A stretch of 21,398 nucleotides of DNA from Methanocorpusculaceae archaeon UBA456 (GCA_002496395.1 DAJQ01000050.1:6638-28035); one strand, 5' to 3'. Positions 14,760 to 21,398 are shown, counted from the stretch's first letter. Notes: generated from the sequence alone by a model not told the origin. A program made the numbers and translations.

Positions 14760-15232
14760 CTCCAGAAATACCCAATCAACCGGCTGGCATGGGTATGAGA
14801 GATCCCCTGTATTGTGAGAATGGCGAGCACCATTCCGGCAATGAAATCAGATGCAAAAAACCCAATCTGCATGAACCCGGCAATGACAATCGTTGCAATC
14901 AATGCTCCGCTTGTTCCTGCATATCCTTTATCATGGCAGATCCGGTTTCCTATATAGACGAGAATAGCAGCTGCAATACCCCCAGGGATGCCTGCAACAA
15001 AAACTCCGCATGCGGCGAGCAATGTTCCTGCCGACGCATCAGGCGAGCAGACGATGTTACCCATCATCCATCCGCCATGCTGATCTCCACCTCTCTCTGC
15101 AATCGCTTTTCCGATTGCATCCGCACCGCTAACACCTCCCCTCCGTGGAAGCCTCCAGTATATATCGAGCGATAGAAAGAGGACCCATGCGATGACGGTG
15201 GCAACCACTATTCTTCCAAACTCTTCAAGCAT
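14747..15232 (-). CDS. ehaB: Eha membrane subunit, EhaB-like; first gene of the operon
   Basis: A 161-residue membrane protein with about four hydrophobic segments. It begins MLEEFGRIVVATVIAWVLFL and has glycine-rich loops (VAGIPGGIAAAILVY, GTSGALIATIVIAG). An 87-residue upstream extension of the same frame is compositionally unlike a membrane protein and overlaps the divergent transporter gene, so the ATG at 15230-15232 is taken. It is the first gene of the eha-fwd run; no ehaA-like gene lies upstream, where the AI-2E transporter is divergent. Named by its place before ehaC and its size. Confidence 0.7.
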   Translation of the reverse strand: MLEEFGRIVVATVIAWVLFLSLDIYWRLPRRGGVSGADAIGKAIAERGGDQHGGWMMGNIVCSPDASAGTLLAACGVFVAGIPGGIAAAILVYIGNRICHDKGYAGTSGALIATIVIAGFMQIGFFASDFIAGMVLAILTIQGISHTHASRLIGYFWRWRA

Positions 15233-15251
15233 GGTGCATCTGAATTGAAAC

Positions 15252-15261
15252 GTTATATCTG
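15252..15261 (-). promoter_or_regulatory. Likely TATA box of the eha-fwd operon
   Basis: On the minus strand this reads AGATATAACG, about 24 bases before the ehaB ATG, so the transcript would start at or very near the start codon. No ribosome binding site precedes the ATG, which agrees. A second AT-rich stretch (GTTTTACTATTC, about 15268-15279) is an alternative and would leave a short leader. Confidence 0.4.
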
Positions 15262-15352
15262 CACATGAATAGTAAAACCTTCTGATATTACCAATCGGTT
15301 TTTCGGTGTATCTATCTATCTTATTACCTATTGAGGAGAATGACTCTGCTAT

Positions 15353-16393
15353 ATGATGGGTGGGAACTATCCTGACAGATATGTCATAATGACGATAGGC
15401 GCAATAATGATCGCCGCCGCCCTTGCCTTCTGGCAGTTGATTGGTGTCATCATCCTTGCAGGTACTCTTGCTGTTGTTCTTCTTCCCATTCACCGGCAGT
15501 TTATCCGGGTCATAAATCCGGCAGTCTCGTCCTTCCTTATTGCAACGCTCGTTGTTCTTGTGGTCACCTCTGCAATCGGCTTTACTATATCAATCTTCTA
15601 TACCCATGCCGATTATATAGAGAGTATTATTTCAACCATCCTTGAATGGGTAACAGCACTGAGTGCTACAGGCACGGTCTCAATCGGACAGAGTGAGTTA
15701 AACGAATGGATAATGCTCCAGCTTGATGGGCTTTCTGTCTGGATAACCAGTCTTATCTATCAGGCTCCGATGCTCCTTGTCCAGATTGTGGTCTTTTTAA
15801 TGGCCCTGATGGCATTTCTTTACAAGGGCGATGAGATCTACACTGAGATTGTTGAATCGCTCCCTGTCCGGCTTTCTGCTGGTGTACAAGAGATCTCAAC
15901 GACTGTTGTTGGAACCCTGTATGCGATCTATGTTGTCCACGTGATTACTGCAATCTTCACATTTCTCCTCGCGATTCCATTCTTCTATTTCCTCGGCTAT
16001 GATTACGTCCTCTTTTATGCAACGATCTCAGGATTATTCCAGCTTGTGCCTATTCTTGGACCCTCTCTCCTGATGATCTTCCTTGTTATCTATTCGGTCT
16101 CGATTGGTGATCTCAGAAGTGCTGCACTCATAGCAGTAATAGGCTACCCGATCGTCTGTGCGGTGCCCGATCTCATCTTCCGTCCCCTTATCATGGGCAT
16201 GCGGGCAAAACTCAATCCTCTCCTGATGTGGATAGGTTTCTTTGGTGGCCTTGCAGTGATGGGACTGATCGGCTTTATTCTCGGCCCACTCTTCATCGCG
16301 CTTGTAGTATCTGGGTATGTTGTCCTGATCAGGGAGCTGAAAAGGGCAAAAGAAGAAGAGTGTGTGTCATCTGATCGGATGGATGCGGTCTGA
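15353..16393 (+). CDS. AI-2E family (PerM/UPF0118) membrane transporter
   Basis: A 346-residue integral membrane protein of the AI-2E exporter-like family, with about eight hydrophobic segments: paired helices near residues 12-47 and 57-80, a long polar region (about 82-125), and the conserved C-terminal block containing GYDYVLFYATISGLFQLVPILGP and then FFGGLAVMGLIGFILGPL. The GLFQLVPILGP segment is diagnostic for the family. Substrates in archaea are unknown; the family includes sodium- or drug-related exporters, so no quorum role should be read into the name. The start has no well-spaced ribosome binding site: GAGGAG lies 14 bases upstream. It is divergent from ehaB and followed by tRNA-Leu. 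Confidence 0.88.
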   Translation: MMGGNYPDRYVIMTIGAIMIAAALAFWQLIGVIILAGTLAVVLLPIHRQFIRVINPAVSSFLIATLVVLVVTSAIGFTISIFYTHADYIESIISTILEWVTALSATGTVSIGQSELNEWIMLQLDGLSVWITSLIYQAPMLLVQIVVFLMALMAFLYKGDEIYTEIVESLPVRLSAGVQEISTTVVGTLYAIYVVHVITAIFTFLLAIPFFYFLGYDYVLFYATISGLFQLVPILGPSLLMIFLVIYSVSIGDLRSAALIAVIGYPIVCAVPDLIFRPLIMGMRAKLNPLLMWIGFFGGLAVMGLIGFILGPLFIALVVSGYVVLIRELKRAKEEECVSSDRMDAV

Positions 16394-16460
16394 GAGAAGT
16401 GGTAGACCAGTCCCCCCTCTGATGCTGATAGAAAGGGCTTCTCTTTTATCTTTTGAAGGC

Positions 16461-16469
16461 AAATATACG
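16461..16469 (+). promoter_or_regulatory. Box A of the tRNA-Leu gene
   Basis: AAATATACG lies about 37 bases before the 5' end of the tRNA, as expected for an archaeal stable-RNA promoter with a 5' leader of about ten bases removed by RNase P. Confidence 0.5.
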
Positions 16470-16501
16470 TGGTGCAGATTCTTTTGCAGTTTATGTAATG
16501 A

Positions 16502-16586
16502 GCGAGGGTTGCCAAGCCAGGCCAAAGGCGCTGGGCTTAGGACCCAGTCCCGTAGGGGTTCGCCGGTTCGAATCCGGCCCCTCGCA
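16502..16586 (+). tRNA. tRNA-Leu, anticodon UAG
   Basis: An 85-base cloverleaf. The acceptor stem GCGAGGG (16502-16508) pairs with CCCTCGC (16579-16585), with A as discriminator base. The anticodon stem CTGGG/CCCAG (16531-16535, 16543-16547) encloses CTTAGGA, so the anticodon is TAG. The long variable arm (CCC-GTA-GGG) marks a class II tRNA, which with TAG gives leucine. The T arm is GCCGG-TTCGAAT-CCGGC. The CCA end is not encoded. No intron is visible. Confidence 0.95.
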
Positions 16587-16727
16587 TAAATAGAGGATAA
16601 ACAGATATTACTCCTGTTTCTATCACTTTTGATATTCGATTGAACTGGATTCAAAGAGAATAATCTGGTACTATTGGGAGCCTGGATGCAATAATGCCAG
16701 TCCTTCTGGATATGAACAGATCGTCGC

Positions 16728-16958
16728 TTATGCACCGTTCTGAGAAGACCTATAAGATCCACAGGCATGCCCGGCGGTTTCAATCCTGACAAATGCAGAG
16801 TTCTGTGTCAGGACAGATACCCCACAGACCGGGCAGGTATAATCATCAGGAAGATCTTCAAATGCAGTCAGAGGCTCAATTCCCCGTCGTGGATCGCCCC
16901 GCTCCGGATCATAAATAAACCCGCATACCAGACATCGAAATGAATCCAGTTCGTCCAT
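16728..16958 (-). CDS. Rubredoxin with a long C-terminal tail
   Basis: A 76-residue iron protein. The first ~47 residues are a standard rubredoxin: C9-x2-C12-G (FRCLVCGFIYDPERGD) and CPVCG at about residues 42-46 bind one iron; PLTAFEDLPDDYTCPVCG is typical. In methanogens rubredoxins donate electrons to peroxide- or oxygen-removing proteins. After the second pair the usual short acidic end is replaced by about 30 residues (from VSVLTQNSAFVRI to QNGA) with an additional Cys; no alternative frame restores the usual end. No clear ribosome binding site; an AT-rich element near 16983-16990 could be the TATA box. The downstream 140 bases to the tRNA hold no gene. Confidence 0.88.
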   Translation of the reverse strand: MDELDSFRCLVCGFIYDPERGDPRRGIEPLTAFEDLPDDYTCPVCGVSVLTQNSAFVRIETAGHACGSYRSSQNGA

Positions 16959-17035
16959 ATTCTTTCAAAGACGTCGATTGTGATAAAAATTCCTCTCCCT
17001 TTGAGGTGAAAAGGCTATATTATGTATCTATTTTG

Positions 17036-18685
17036 TTAAAGGTGCGACATTCCCTTGATCTCGCGCCCGGTCACCCCGTCAATAAAGGCCCGTCGCTCAC
17101 CTGAATCTGATGCGATGGCGGCTTCATAGACTGGATAAAAGATCACCCTGATCTTTGTTATTTCAGCTGTTGGTTCCAAGCCTTTGATGATCTTTCTGAG
17201 TTCCTCCTCAGTGAATGAAGGGCCTCTGCTTTCTCCGGAGAGAGTTGTAAGTTTCATTGTTTGTACCTGGTTCAGGTTGGAGAGTTTTGGGATCGGCTTT
17301 TCCAGAAGAGGTATATAAACGAGTGCGCCCTCTTCGGTCTTCATCGTGGTGATACGTTTTTGTTTCTGGAGGCTTTTTAGTGCTTTCTTGACATCTGCTG
17401 GCATAAGGCCGGCATCGGCTTCAATCTCAAGTGCCGTCAGTCCGGCCGGAGTCAGGATCTTCAGGACCGCAACTGATGCCTCATCAAGCCCGATCAGCTC
17501 AGAAAAACCTGGTCGCATCATCAGACCATCTGAGAGATCGGCTCTCTCTCCATGGAATCCCTCCAGGATAAACGATGATCGCTTCGTCGTCTTCTTCAGG
17601 ATACCGCCGTGGTACTTCACCTCAACCAACAGCAGTGGCCACGAGATACGATCCAGTGAGATGATCCTATCCCGATAGGTTCGTCTCCAGAAACTCCTCC
17701 GGCAGAGGCTCTGCACAACCCTGAGCGCCTCATCGCGTTGAAGGAGTGTGGGGATGGCATTCTTTGTCTCATCTTCTCCATCAACAGGCCCTCCACTCAG
17801 AAGATGCGGCTCCTCGTCTTCGGCTTCTACGTGTACTGGTTGTGGTGCAGGAGGACTCTCAGGCTTTGCCTCTGGAATTGGATCTGGCTCTGCCTCTTTC
17901 TTCTCATGAGGCCTGCCGGGCAGAATCTGGGGTGTGACTCCCCGATGTTGTGTCTCCCGATCTCCAAATTTCATCAGGATCTTCTCCCGGACAAGTCCTC
18001 CCATCACAAAGAACTCGCCGGGATCAAGGGTAATCAGCTCCTCCACCTCTTTCCGTGCATCAAAAAAATGGGATACAGCCTTGAGATCGTTGTCAATTGT
18101 CAGTTTGCCGATGATCTGATTGTTGCACTGGCTGAGTACATTCTTCTGGACAAGGGAAGGTCGCTGGGTTGCCACCAGAAGACCGAGCCCGCGTTTTCTC
18201 CCACGACGCGAGATCTCCTCAATCATCTTGATGGAATCACGTGACTGTGGGATGAATTTGTCAGCTTCCTCAACGATCAGCAGAAACGGTCTCCTCAGCT
18301 CGGATTCCAGCTCATAGAGGATGTTTACGAGGGCTGTTGCTTTTACCCGCATATCAACCTCAGATACATCAAAGATTACAAAACGTGAAGAGAGGATTGC
18401 ATCCCGCAACACAGAATGGAGATCAACCGATTCGATATCGTAATCACAGCTTTCATCTGATCCGATCCAGATGATCGGAAAACGATCCTTGAGCGAGAAA
18501 TATTCTCCTTCGGTATCAATTAAACAGAATCCAAGATATGATTTGCAGAGATGTTCACAAAGAACTGCTATTCCCCAGCTCTTCCCGGCTCCAGACTGGG
18601 CAATGACGCATGTCCTGCCGGTGACGAGTTCCTGCGCACTAATGCCAAGATCCTGATCTCCTACCCGTCCAACGCCCAGATCCAT
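17036..18685 (-). CDS. HerA-type / DUF87 hexameric ATPase
   Basis: A 549-residue P-loop ATPase of the HerA-FtsK superfamily. The N-terminal catalytic domain (about 1-240) shows Walker A QSGAGKS (30-36), Walker B LLIVEEAD (135-142) and the sensor segment ATQRPS (172-177). A proline- and acid-rich linker (about 252-315) follows, then a basic region and a winged-helix-like part near residues 395-445. HerA proteins usually drive DNA translocation during end resection with NurA, but no nurA or mre11/rad50 gene lies here, so a repair role is not certain. The start is the ATG at 18683-18685; the same frame stays open to 19318, but that extension is antisense to the oxidoreductase gene and lacks motifs. 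It has no ribosome binding site and is probably leaderless. Confidence 0.85.
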   Translation of the reverse strand: MDLGVGRVGDQDLGISAQELVTGRTCVIAQSGAGKSWGIAVLCEHLCKSYLGFCLIDTEGEYFSLKDRFPIIWIGSDESCDYDIESVDLHSVLRDAILSSRFVIFDVSEVDMRVKATALVNILYELESELRRPFLLIVEEADKFIPQSRDSIKMIEEISRRGRKRGLGLLVATQRPSLVQKNVLSQCNNQIIGKLTIDNDLKAVSHFFDARKEVEELITLDPGEFFVMGGLVREKILMKFGDRETQHRGVTPQILPGRPHEKKEAEPDPIPEAKPESPPAPQPVHVEAEDEEPHLLSGGPVDGEDETKNAIPTLLQRDEALRVVQSLCRRSFWRRTYRDRIISLDRISWPLLLVEVKYHGGILKKTTKRSSFILEGFHGERADLSDGLMMRPGFSELIGLDEASVAVLKILTPAGLTALEIEADAGLMPADVKKALKSLQKQKRITTMKTEEGALVYIPLLEKPIPKLSNLNQVQTMKLTTLSGESRGPSFTEEELRKIIKGLEPTAEITKIRVIFYPVYEAAIASDSGERRAFIDGVTGREIKGMSHL

Positions 18686-18729
18686 AGTATCTACAGAAAA
18701 ATGGATGGAGAAAGAGTTAATGGTTGGGG

Positions 18730-18777
18730 CTGATCGATTGGGAAGATACTTATTCTTCACTTCCCCCAATCGATCAG
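18730..18777. promoter_or_regulatory. 13-bp inverted repeat flanking the divergent promoter
   Basis: The arm CTGATCGATTGGG (18730-18742) returns as its exact reverse complement CCCAATCGATCAG (18765-18777), separated by 22 bases. The spacer contains ATACTTATT, a TATA-like element about 28 bases before the oxidoreductase ATG at 18779. The right arm therefore covers the expected transcription start. The left arm is upstream of the presumed herA promoter. It is placed like an operator for a dimeric regulator of both genes. Confidence 0.6.
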
Positions 18778-18778
18778 T

Positions 18779-19966
18779 ATGGCGATAGTGATCGGATCGG
18801 GTGCTGGTGGTGCAGCAGGTGCCAGGTATCTTGCTGAAGCGGGCCATGATCTCCTTGTTATTGAACGAGGCCCGGAAGTGCCGGGAAAGGATGCAGGGCA
18901 CTATTATGCAAATGTTGATGCCGGTGTTCGCCTGATGCGCACCTTCTGTCTCGGTGGAACAACGATGGTATCGGGTGGTAATGCACTCCGCTGCCTTGAA
19001 TTGGAGCTGAAGGTTCTTGGAATCGATCTCGCAGCCCACTATGCTGCCGTAGAAAAAGAGCTTGATGTACAGCTGCTTCCCGACGATCTGATTGGTGATG
19101 GCACCCGCCGCCTGATGGATGCCGCAGAAAGAATCGGCCTCCCTGTCCAGCGGATGCCGAAGTTCATTAATCCTGATCTCTGTTGCAAGGACGGGCTCTG
19201 TGCATTTGGTTGTCCCTCGGATGCCCGGTGGTCGGCAATCCGGTTCATCAGAAAAGCAGAAACATATGGAGCACGGGTGATAACCGACACCGTTGCGGAT
19301 GAGATAATTCTCCGGCATGGCGAAGCTGCAGGGGTCCGGTGCGGAGCGGAGATCTTCTGGGACGATCTCGTAGTACTTGCTGCAGGGGCACTGGAAACCC
19401 CCGGATTTCTCACGTCTCTCTCACTTCCTACATCACCCCTCTTTGCCGATACCTTTGTCTCGATTGGGGCACTCCTTCCGGGAATTGGCATGAACCGCGA
19501 CGTTCCTATGGGGGCGTATATCCCATTTGATGGTGGAATCATCCTCCCCCACTACTCGCGCCCTCTGCATGCTCTCATGGCAGCCAGGGGGACGAAGGCA
19601 GAGCCCGAAGATATCCTCGGAATGATGGTGAAGATCAAAGATGAGGATGATGGCTCGGTGAACGACACAATCGTGAAGAAGGTAACAGTACAGGATGCCG
19701 AGCGTCTCATCAGGGGATCTGCTTCTGCTACATCCATTTTGGCAGAAGCCGGTGGCGATCCTAATACCTTTGTGACAGCGCCTATCCGGGGTTCACACCC
19801 TTGCGGAACAGCAAGAATCGGCGTCTCGGTTGATATGAATCTGGAGACTGCCATACCCGGGCTCTATGTTACTGATGCATCAGTACTTCCGTCTGCACCC
19901 GGTGCCCCGCCAATTCTGACAATAATCGCCCTTGCCAGATATGCCGTAGAAAAAATGAATGAATGA
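18779..19966 (+). CDS. GMC-type FAD-dependent oxidoreductase
   Basis: A 395-residue flavoprotein. The N-terminal FAD-binding Rossmann motif IGSGAGGAAGARYLAEAG ends in the ribose-binding Glu (VIERG). The C-terminal GMC domain contains SHPCGTARIG (His340) and LYVTDASVLPSAPGAPPILT. It is shorter than eukaryotic-type GMC enzymes (500+), as is usual in archaea. Four cysteines lie close together at residues 135, 136, 141 and 145 (CCKDGLCAFGC). Where cholesterol oxidase has the catalytic Asn, this protein has Pro (GAPP). The substrate is unknown; an alcohol or prenyl/lipid substrate would be a guess. The start ATG has the Rossmann strand directly after it and no ribosome binding site, so a leaderless mRNA is likely. 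It ends 4 bases from the convergent serS stop. Confidence 0.85.
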   Translation: MAIVIGSGAGGAAGARYLAEAGHDLLVIERGPEVPGKDAGHYYANVDAGVRLMRTFCLGGTTMVSGGNALRCLELELKVLGIDLAAHYAAVEKELDVQLLPDDLIGDGTRRLMDAAERIGLPVQRMPKFINPDLCCKDGLCAFGCPSDARWSAIRFIRKAETYGARVITDTVADEIILRHGEAAGVRCGAEIFWDDLVVLAAGALETPGFLTSLSLPTSPLFADTFVSIGALLPGIGMNRDVPMGAYIPFDGGIILPHYSRPLHALMAARGTKAEPEDILGMMVKIKDEDDGSVNDTIVKKVTVQDAERLIRGSASATSILAEAGGDPNTFVTAPIRGSHPCGTARIGVSVDMNLETAIPGLYVTDASVLPSAPGAPPILTIIALARYAVEKMNE

Positions 19967-19970
19967 GAGA

Positions 19971-21248
19971 TCAGAGGAATTCCTGATCGTTCATGTATGG
20001 TCTGAGCACATGTGGAATCTCAACAGAGCCGTCTTCGTACTGGTAATTCTCAAGGATGGCCCGGATTGTTCGGGACGTAGCCACTTCTGTTGAGTTTAGG
20101 GTATGAATATGATGTTTGGTCTCAAAATTATCAGGATCACGCATCCTCATGCCGAGTCTGACAGCCTGGTATGAGGTACAGTTCGAGCAGGAGACAACTT
20201 CCCGGTATGCCTCCTCCCGCGGCATCCAGACCTCAATATCGTACTTCTTTGCAGCAACTGTCCCTATGTCGCCGGTGCAAATGAGGACGACATGGTAGGG
20301 AAGGCCGAGGTTTGTGTAGAGTTCCTCGGCATTTGCAAGGAGTTCTTCATGAATGGCAGGGGAATCCTCAGGTTTGCAGAAGACAAACTGTTCGACTTTA
20401 TGGAACTGGTGAACCCGGAAGAGACCTTTTGTATCGATCCCGTGAGACCCGATCTCCTTTCTGAAGCAGGGTGAGAGTCCGGCTAGCCTGAGAGGGAGCG
20501 TCTTCTCCTCAAAGATCTCATCCTGGTACATTGCACAGAGGGGATGCTCGCTTGTTGCAATCAGATATGATTCCGAATCCTCGATCTTGTACATGACATC
20601 CTCGAAATCCGAGAGATCGGTCACTCCTTCATATGAGGAGCGGTTCATAATGTAGGGGGGGATAACCGGAGTAAAGCCCTTCTTTACCAGGAGATCAATT
20701 GCATATCTCTGAAGTGCCATATCAAGGAGCGCAAGGTTTCCTTTCAGGTAAGAGAACCCCGCACCTGCTGCCCGTGCTGCCCGCTCAAAATCAGCCCACC
20801 CCTTTTCAACAGCTAGCTGGCCGTGATTTTTTATGGGAAAGGAGAAGTCCCGTTTTGTTCCGACCTTCCGGATCTCAACATTTCCGCTCTCATCATCACC
20901 AACAGGGACACTGTCATCAAGGATATTTGGAAGCCGCATCAGGTAGTACCTGACTCTCTCCTCAGCTGCATTCTTCACCGAATCGAGCTCTTTTATCTTA
21001 TCGGGAAGTGCTTTTGCCTCCGCTAAAAGCACTGATGTATCACGGCCCGCTTTTCGCTCAGTATTGATTTCACGGGAGATGGTGTTTCTCCGCTGGCGAA
21101 GCTGGTCGATCTCTACTTTCAGTTCCCGTACTCTTTTATCGGTCACGAAAAGGTCATCAACCCAGGCTATTTTCTCTGAATCATTTCTTTTGAGCAGATC
21201 TTTTTTGACCGTCTCGGGATTTTCACGAATTAATTTGATATCAAGCAA
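19971..21248 (-). CDS. serS: Seryl-tRNA synthetase, common (bacterial/eukaryal-like) type
   Basis: Charges tRNA-Ser and initiates tRNA-Sec routes where present. The 425-residue protein has the N-terminal tRNA-binding coiled coil (about residues 25-95, rich in Glu, Lys, Arg) and a class II core: motif 2 in FRKEIGSHGIDTKGLFRVHQF and motif 3 in EVATSRTIRAILENYQ. The VIPPYIMNRSSYEG and TSEHPLCAMY segments are typical. It is the common form, not the rare methanogenic one. I chose the TTG at 21246-21248 because AGGGTG lies 6 bases upstream and the protein then opens LDIKLIRENPE, as the family does; the ATG at 21263 adds five residues and places that site inside the gene. Confidence 0.93.
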   Translation of the reverse strand: MLDIKLIRENPETVKKDLLKRNDSEKIAWVDDLFVTDKRVRELKVEIDQLRQRRNTISREINTERKAGRDTSVLLAEAKALPDKIKELDSVKNAAEERVRYYLMRLPNILDDSVPVGDDESGNVEIRKVGTKRDFSFPIKNHGQLAVEKGWADFERAARAAGAGFSYLKGNLALLDMALQRYAIDLLVKKGFTPVIPPYIMNRSSYEGVTDLSDFEDVMYKIEDSESYLIATSEHPLCAMYQDEIFEEKTLPLRLAGLSPCFRKEIGSHGIDTKGLFRVHQFHKVEQFVFCKPEDSPAIHEELLANAEELYTNLGLPYHVVLICTGDIGTVAAKKYDIEVWMPREEAYREVVSCSNCTSYQAVRLGMRMRDPDNFETKHHIHTLNSTEVATSRTIRAILENYQYEDGSVEIPHVLRPYMNDQEFL

Positions 21249-21398
21249 GTAAGCCACCCTCATCTGCGGAGAATCTATCTATGATCTCTGTATGCAAGGT
21301 GTTTATGTTTTTCACTTAAAGCTCTCTGGAGAGAAGTGAATCAATAGCTGATCTGACGAGAATAAGCTCCGCGCAGGTATCGCGGATTATAATTTAAA

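Noticed and set aside
15234..15264. GTGCA / TGCAC inverted pair around the ehaB TATA-like element
   Set aside because: Only five matching bases per arm with a long spacer; expected by chance in a window of this size.
15233..15493. 87-residue upstream extension of the ehaB frame
   Set aside because: It overlaps the divergent transporter start, is polar and low in family likeness, and ends at a good internal ATG.
16587..16727. Space between tRNA-Leu and rubredoxin as a possible integration site or small RNA gene
   Set aside because: No integrase, no repeat of the tRNA 3' end and no stable hairpin were seen; a 31-codon frame at 16694 overlaps the rubredoxin gene and looks random.
18686..19318. 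Long open extension of the HerA-type reading frame to 760 residues
   Set aside because: This part is antisense to the well-supported GMC oxidoreductase gene, has no motif, and the ATPase core begins normally right after the ATG at 18685.
21264..21398. Open minus-strand frame before serS (stop at about 21316-21318) that looks like a protein C-terminus
   Set aside because: An in-frame stop at 21394-21396 leaves about 25 codons without a start codon; the AT-rich right edge (TTTAAATTATAA on the minus strand) looks more like a promoter element. No gene can be supported.
1..21398. CRISPR arrays, insertion sequences, phage genes or defence islands
   Set aside because: No regularly spaced repeats, terminal inverted repeats, transposase or integrase motifs were seen; the content is housekeeping and methanogenesis genes.

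Overview
This window looks like a chromosomal segment of a hydrogenotrophic methanogen, most likely of the order Methanomicrobiales. The reasons are a formylmethanofuran dehydrogenase gene set, an Eha-type energy-converting [NiFe] hydrogenase, an F420 biosynthesis ligase (CofE), an archaeal proteasome beta subunit, an archaeal Sec61-beta-like translocon subunit, and a seryl-tRNA synthetase of the common (not the methanogen-specific) type. Several genes lack a Shine-Dalgarno sequence and have a TATA-like element about 25 bases before the start codon, which suggests leaderless transcripts. No transposase, integrase, CRISPR array or prophage gene was seen, and no stretch longer than 300 bases is without a gene.

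Left part (1-4383): a truncated psmB proteasome gene at the edge; a universal stress protein followed by a four-CBS-domain protein; a small metal-dependent amidohydrolase; a divergent Sec61-beta/SecG gene; cofE; and a small zinc-ribbon protein. All but the Sec61-beta and zinc-ribbon genes are on the minus strand.

Centre (4393-15232, all minus strand): one very compact run of eighteen genes. In transcription order it reads ehaB, C, D, E, F, G, H, I, J, one small EhaK/L-position gene, ehaM, N, O, a four-cluster polyferredoxin, then fwdD, B, A, C. Most junctions are ATGA-type overlaps and the largest gaps are about 5 bases. The layout suggests that a membrane hydrogenase (H2 oxidation driven by an ion gradient, giving low-potential electrons) and the first enzyme of CO2 reduction (formylmethanofuran dehydrogenase) are made from one transcript. 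The polyferredoxin lies at the seam: its N-terminal half resembles hydrogenase/complex-I ferredoxin subunits and its C-terminal half resembles Fwd/Fmd-associated ferredoxins.

Right part (15353-21398): an AI-2E family transporter, a tRNA-Leu(UAG), a rubredoxin with an unusual tail, a HerA-type ATPase and a GMC-type flavin oxidoreductase transcribed divergently around a 13-bp inverted repeat, and serS, whose best start is a TTG codon. The last ~130 bases hold no gene that I can support.

The strongest candidate for a noteworthy system is the merged eha-fwd operon with its hybrid polyferredoxin. Whether it is already described cannot be judged from the sequence alone.
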